Assembly: GCF_964340395.1 (NCBI RefSeq)
Contig: NC_135561.1
Location: forward strand, 5,436,518 to 5,500,517
DNA from: Glandiceps talaboti
Lineage: Eukaryota; Hemichordata; Enteropneusta; Spengelidae
Reading direction: 5' to 3'
Length of the DNA stretch: 64,000 bases
Shown in pieces: positions 58,745 to 64,000 of the stretch; within the stretch, counting starts at the first letter, position 1, and every line of letters begins with the position of its first letter. Below the pieces are notes generated by a model that had not been told where the DNA came from, ran no database searches, and saw nothing but the letters and a program-made list of their open reading frames with translations. The position numbers and the translations under genes are program-made.

Positions 58745-58768
58745 CTCAGACCACTATAGTGGTCTGAG
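58745..58768. repeat. 24-bp perfect palindrome
   Basis: Two 12-base arms, CTCAGACCACTA and its exact reverse complement, meet without a spacer. Confidence 0.9.
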
Positions 58769-60067
58769 ACAAGCTACACTATGGATACTATATTTTAATA
58801 TTACAAGTACATAAGCAAATACCTAAATATATTATTTCATCATCACTATTTTGATCACTATTTTGAAATTTGAAAAGAAGGATCTTAAGATATTCTACAA
58901 TTCAAAGAACTTTGAGAAAGATTTTCATTGCAAAGTAATCCTTGTAAACTACTCCACTTAGAGATTGTCACAAACACATTCTTTCTAAAAGAAGCTAAAT
59001 CTATTGGCCAATTAACATATCATTGAAAAGACTTACACAGAATGCCTGGAATAAGTATCTGTTGACAGGATCTCAAGGCAGTCGTCAAAGTATCTATATT
59101 GATACCACTAACAAGTGTTCCATAAAACAACCAGAAGATGACGTCACCTCAGTTCCATCTCCAATCAATAAATGACAATTTTCTGCATACACATCATGTA
59201 AGTCTGTAGAACCGATACTACCAATACCATGGCACTTGTTGAGATGTTTGAAGCCTGCTTTCAAATACAAACACATGCCAATTCTTGCATGCTTTTCTGC
59301 TTTTTATAGATTTTATGAGCAAGCCATCACAAAGACTTTGTAAGGGGTACTACAAAAGTGGATGCCAATATTCAGGTTTGCTTTGAGTGAGTTTACGATG
59401 AATGGATGCCGAAGCACTTCAGATTACACTGCCAAGTTTTTTGTTAATTTTATGAAGTAGACCACAATAGGCAAAGCAATTACTACAGGGGTGTTGGCTT
59501 GGTCTTGTTATTTGTGAGTTTTCACAACCTGTTTACTAGAAGCTGCAAGATAATTGAAAACTACCCATACCAGTATTGTCTTTCAGGAACACAAAATTTT
59601 ATTATCATCATGGTCATCTACTACCGATAGTCAGATAATTCACTTGAATTTGTTTGATAAACTACAGCAAAGCTTAATAATCACTTTGATATTTGCTAGT
59701 CAATCCAGTGTCAGGCTGAAAAATAACCTTGAGCTCAGTTTCTAACACAGTGTCATTATTTTGTGGGCTGACAGGCTGAACTGTAGGTCAATCTGTGGGT
59801 CGATTTGTGAGTCGTTTAAAATGACAATTATTTGTATAAAATCAACCAAAACAAATATAAGCTTACAAAAAATACTGACAAATGAATACATATAAAGTAA
59901 GTAAATAGTAAATAATCTGGGTTATAAAAAGTGAATAAATAAATGTTAGGGGCAATGTTTTTGTTAATTAGGAAAATAATAGTGACCCGCAGCCCACACA
60001 ATAGTTACACTCACTTCTGCACAGTGACCCACAGTGGCCTGCAACCCACACAATAGTAACACTCTTT

Positions 60068-60250
60068 CTAACACATGTTATAAAGAAAGGCCAGGGTTTC
60101 AATCCCAAGTTCTCAAATTAGTGTGATCTTATCAGGGGCGCCATAAAGATGAAAAAGATCATTCTTTTGTTCTAGGCAAACTTTAAGCTCTGCCAGACAA
60201 CTGTTTTTATGCCTAAATTTTTATCTCAAGTGCTGAAGTGAGCCTTTAAA
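60068..60250 (-). repeat. SINE-like dispersed repeat, copy 4
   Basis: On the - strand it reads GCATAAAAACAGTTGTCTGG, CTAGAACAAAAGAATGATC, CATCTTTATGGCGCCCCTGA, TAAGATCACACTAAT, GAGAACTTGGGATTGAAACC and CTGGCCTTT, the best match to the copy at 30250-30430. Confidence 0.75.
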
Positions 60251-60917
60251 ACTTGATTATTGAAGATACAGTAATAGAATGATGTACAAGTAGCCGAGAT
60301 ATTTTTCTATTTGAAAATTTGTACGTACATCAGGGCTCGAAAATAACAGTAGTCCCATACCCACAGACTATCAATTCTGGTCATGGGGCTACCATAATTT
60401 GTAGCTAGTAGCCCACTCAGGCTACCACTGATTATGTGATGAGGATGGAAGATTTATGGACATGAAAGTATTTTAATAACACAGTACACACATTTCCAAA
60501 TTCAATAGAGGAAATCTTTTTCAGTTCAGGAATATCGGACTAAAGGTCACAATCCTTGGGCTACCAATTTCAAAAAATCTGGTAGCCCACTAAGACTACC
60601 AAAGAAAAAAGTTCATTTCAAGCTCTTTTTTTTTTTACATGTACATGTATATGGATGGATTCAAGTGTGATAATATGTTCCAGACATACCATTCACTAAA
60701 TGTATTTTACAGTACTATTTTAAGATCTATCATAACTGATCATCTTTGACAGTTTCTCCTTTAAATCTGGACTGTTTACTGCTAAACTAATTTAGAAATT
60801 GAATCTTGATACTTTGAATTTCATGGATGAATACACAATGTGACTTGTTTCTACATCATAGCTTGTAAGTTTACATGCATGTCTGAATCAATCATAGTCC
60901 TGAGACTGTTTTGTCGT

Positions 60918-61110
60918 GGTCTGGTATCTCAAGCCATCCAAATTTTATACATGTAGCTTGAGATAGCAAAACCAAGAGATTTGTCTTGGTGTTGCTATTT
61001 CAAAAAGCTTGTTGTGGAGAGCATCTCGAGATGGTAATACCATCAACCAAGACAAGAATCTGGGCTTGGTGTGGAGAGCATCTTGAGATAGTAACACCAA
61101 GGCTTCAAAT
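60918..61110. repeat. Cluster of CTTGAGATAGTAACACCAAG motifs, partly inverted
   Basis: CTTGAGATAGCAAAACCAAGA at 60957 pairs with TCTTGGTGTTGCTATTTCAA (to 61003) as a hairpin. Further copies lie at about 61028 and 61080, and on the opposite strand at 63056-63080 (TCTTGGTGTTACTATCTCAA). Confidence 0.65.
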
Positions 61111-62388
61111 TCTACCAAACACCTAGCCAAATCTCCTGCTGGGGAAAGGGTGAACAGCACATTTCAGTAGTAATCCACCACACACTGACAGGCAGTTGTA
61201 ATTGGTTACTTCATTCAGTTTGCTACAAATTCAACCTCCAGTTTGAAAGTAAGTCACATGAGACCACAATAATGTGGTTAATTAAACCATTGCTGTCGGT
61301 GGTAAGAATGAAATGTCATGCTAAAGAAAGCCATTTGACTATATGGTGGAGAGAGATTGTTAATGAGCCCACATGTATAGTTTCTAGACTTAGCTTGATA
61401 GGACTGACCAACAAATAATAGAACTAGCGTTGCTATGACTATACAGCATGCTGTACTTGTTGCAAAGAATTCCACTCAACAACAGTGAAATGCAATTATC
61501 CTACACATAGGTAGGTATCACATTTGGCTCCCTGTTACAAGACTTTTATTAAGAACACTCAAAAACATGCAAGATACTTATCAAGTACATGAGAAAGTCT
61601 ATTGAAGTACACAAACTGCAAGTCCTTGAATCAAAAAATAGTTGGCATAAATTGATTTCTTTTTAAAAAACATGATTTTTATTTAATTTCTTGTGCTGCC
61701 ATGACTCAGCATGTGGAAAATATTGATTTTCTGACAGTCATATCCTAATTGATAATCTTTCTTAGACTAATTTATGTTGTCTTGAATTGATTCAAGATCT
61801 TGTAGTACGTTTGTAACTAACTCTGGTTAGTTTTTAGCATGTACATAAACATATCCAAATCAATTACCATGATAGACTTGAAGGCACCAATCTCAGAATC
61901 TACTTGACTCTTTCCTAACTTTTTTACACAGCTGGATTAAGTAGACAAGAACTGTCAGTAACTGTTATCCATCACAGTTTTCAATGACAATGTAGTAGCT
62001 TTAGCGAATTTTAACTGTGTAATAAGTACAGGTATACTACAACTTAGAAGGCAGTGGTACCATAGTGCATATAGTAATAAAATTGATGTAACTCTAAACT
62101 GTAAATTGGCTATCTAACTTGAAAATTTACATAAGCAGACCAACTGGATCTTTCAGGGCGTAATGCAGAATCTATCTCTACACATATTTTGTAATAGCTC
62201 CAAACTTGGAGTGTAAATAATTTACCTGGTATGCTGGTATATTTCAGCTAAATCACTCAGCCTTCAGCTGTTATTATACATGACTCCATGAGGTAAACAT
62301 GTATCTCTACACAGTCCCTTCCTTTTAACACCAAAGTAAAGCGTTTTTCTGTATGTACCACAATAGTTTACAGCATCCATATCCATAG

Positions 62389-62492
62389 TGTAAAAGTATA
62401 CTGTTTTAATGCTAATTGACCACATTACCAAGGCCACATGCTAGGCTTGTAAATAAACCAATTGAAACAGTAATAGTAAGTATACTTTTACA
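62389..62492. repeat. Foldback with 13-bp perfect arms
   Basis: TGTAAAAGTATAC at 62389-62401 and its inverse GTATACTTTTACA at 62480-62492, with a second inner pair AATTG/CAATT and flanking CATATCC / TGATATG similarity. Possibly a decayed small MITE. Confidence 0.6.
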
Positions 62493-63424
62493 CTTGATAT
62501 GAATGCTAGAAAGGAGTGTATCACATCTAGAAAGTGCTTTACTTCAGTGTTACCACAGGGGCATGTATTATTGCTTAGATTTCCATTTTTCTTAGGAAAA
62601 ATATCATATGAATCTCGCTGCTACAAATGTATCAATCTCTATAGTACTATGTATACTATAACTTCCCCTGTACAGGTAGGAATATATATTCAAAAGGTTA
62701 TTATATTTAGTCTGTAGACCGGGAAAACAACAATCTACGAAATATTACAAGCCCCTGTGAATGTTACTTCAATGTTGTAATATTGGTGAACTCTGAGTCT
62801 AAGTACTAGTCCTAGTGAGTGCTAGTGCATAAAGTACGTTGGCACATGTACATGTAACTCTACACAGTTCCTTTTTCCTGCTTGTACATTTACTTACCGG
62901 TACAATCACTGATTTATCCAGAATTTTTGTTGTTGCTTCTGTGAAGGAATGCTGTATGCTCTCCTGAGTATGGAAGGTTGTCAATATCCTTCAATTATAC
63001 TGGAATAATTGGGTGGCGCCCCAATTAAGCAAACATATACTAGCCTGGAGACCTGTCTTGGTGTTACTATCTCAAGAAGCTATCCAAGTGTTTGGCACTG
63101 CTTGAGATACAGTAAGACAAAAGGCAAGTCTCAGAGCTAGCAAACGTGGTAATAACACCTTCATTTTAATCCTAGGCTATAAATCTCACATTGGCCTTGA
63201 AAGCTGCACTAGCCACAACTGGAATATATTTTGAAACTGTTTTGTTAGATATTGTGTCTTACTTATAATATTATTGTATACCCTGAACAGTACTGACTCA
63301 GGATTACTACATTTATGTAGCTGTAAACAGTATGGTTGAATATATCCAATCAAATTGACTTTTGGGTCCGCACCCAAAAACAGTGCCTCAAATGAATCAC
63401 GACTTCAACTTTTAATACTATACT

Positions 63425-63565
63425 CCTTACACATAAAATAGACCTCTAATTGTCATATATAATGTCTAAATTATTTATATTTTAATCATGTCAGTGAATA
63501 TATTGTTGATTGTCTGATCGAAATAATACCAGATTCCCAGTTTTAGCTAGTACAGGTTTAAAGTT
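63425..63565. repeat. Second copy of the dispersed repeat at 46435-46565
   Basis: Same blocks in the same order and orientation as the copy in EXTL3 intron 1. Confidence 0.6.
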
Positions 63566-64000
63566 ATATAGAAATGGTAAATTATATAGTACATTCTTGT
63601 ACAAGTTAATTCTATCATAATAGAGTCAGAGACAGACCAAGTCGAAGTCCTTATGGTATGACTATTCATGATGTTATAGTAAAGGTGTTCATATCCAGTA
63701 AAGATATTCAGTACACCATAGACTCTACATACATGAGTAGGGGCTAATGATTACACACAACACAATGCGTTGGTCAAATCTCCCAGAAAGATACACAATC
63801 GGGACAAAAATAGTAAAATGGTGAATTGTTCAGATCTACTTTCGGTGGATTTCTTACAACATGAATACCAAACATCCATCACCTTATACAGTAAATTAAA
63901 TGACTGTACCAGTTGAGTACCATAAGTCCTGATATCTGTCAGGTTACTTGAGACCAAATACAGTTTTGTAAACATTAATACTGCAATTAGATACCCTACA

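Larger units (their letters stand above)
48765..64000. other. Upstream flank of EXTL3; no coding exon recognised
   Basis: About 15 kb that probably contains the EXTL3 promoter and untranslated exons. No CpG-rich island or clear core promoter can be seen by eye. Repeats, foldbacks and palindromes within it are listed separately. The open frames are short or repeat-made, except one of 178 codons at 54590-55126, which has no recognisable domain. Confidence 0.6.

Overview
The window is AT-rich, with long introns, GT-AG splice sites, many CA/CATA-type microsatellites and several small foldback elements. This is non-vertebrate animal nuclear DNA. The two recognisable proteins are very close to their vertebrate orthologues, which fits a marine invertebrate, perhaps a deuterostome such as a hemichordate or cephalochordate. 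The species cannot be fixed from the sequence alone.

Two protein-coding genes are present and converge tail to tail. On the + strand (5038-22609), thirteen coding exons encode a TMCC1/2/3-family protein (transmembrane and coiled-coil domains, ER membrane). All splice phases agree and give 585 residues, but the first coding exon(s) were not found. On the - strand (48730 down to 32594), six coding exons encode a complete 935-residue EXTL3 (exostosin-like 3), the Golgi/ER glycosyltransferase that commits the proteoglycan linker to heparan sulfate. The two genes have no known shared pathway; their adjacency looks positional.

Layout: 1-5037 is the left flank or first intron of TMCC and holds a nearly perfect 1,210-bp tandem duplication. 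5038-22609 is TMCC. 22610-32593 is a convergent intergenic region with the 3' ends of both genes, a GATA-rich minisatellite, a 48-bp palindromic minisatellite, a GC-rich RNA-like hairpin and a foldback element. 32594-48730 is EXTL3 with an 8.4-kb third intron rich in satellites. 48731-64000 is the upstream flank of EXTL3 (probably 5' UTR introns and promoter), with no convincing coding exon but two foldback elements, minisatellites and copies of dispersed repeats.

No new gene system is evident. The most unusual items are two hairpins resembling hammerhead-ribozyme or retroelement-terminal structures, several palindromic MITE-like elements, a four-copy SINE-like family, and an in-frame NAGNAG tandem acceptor in TMCC.
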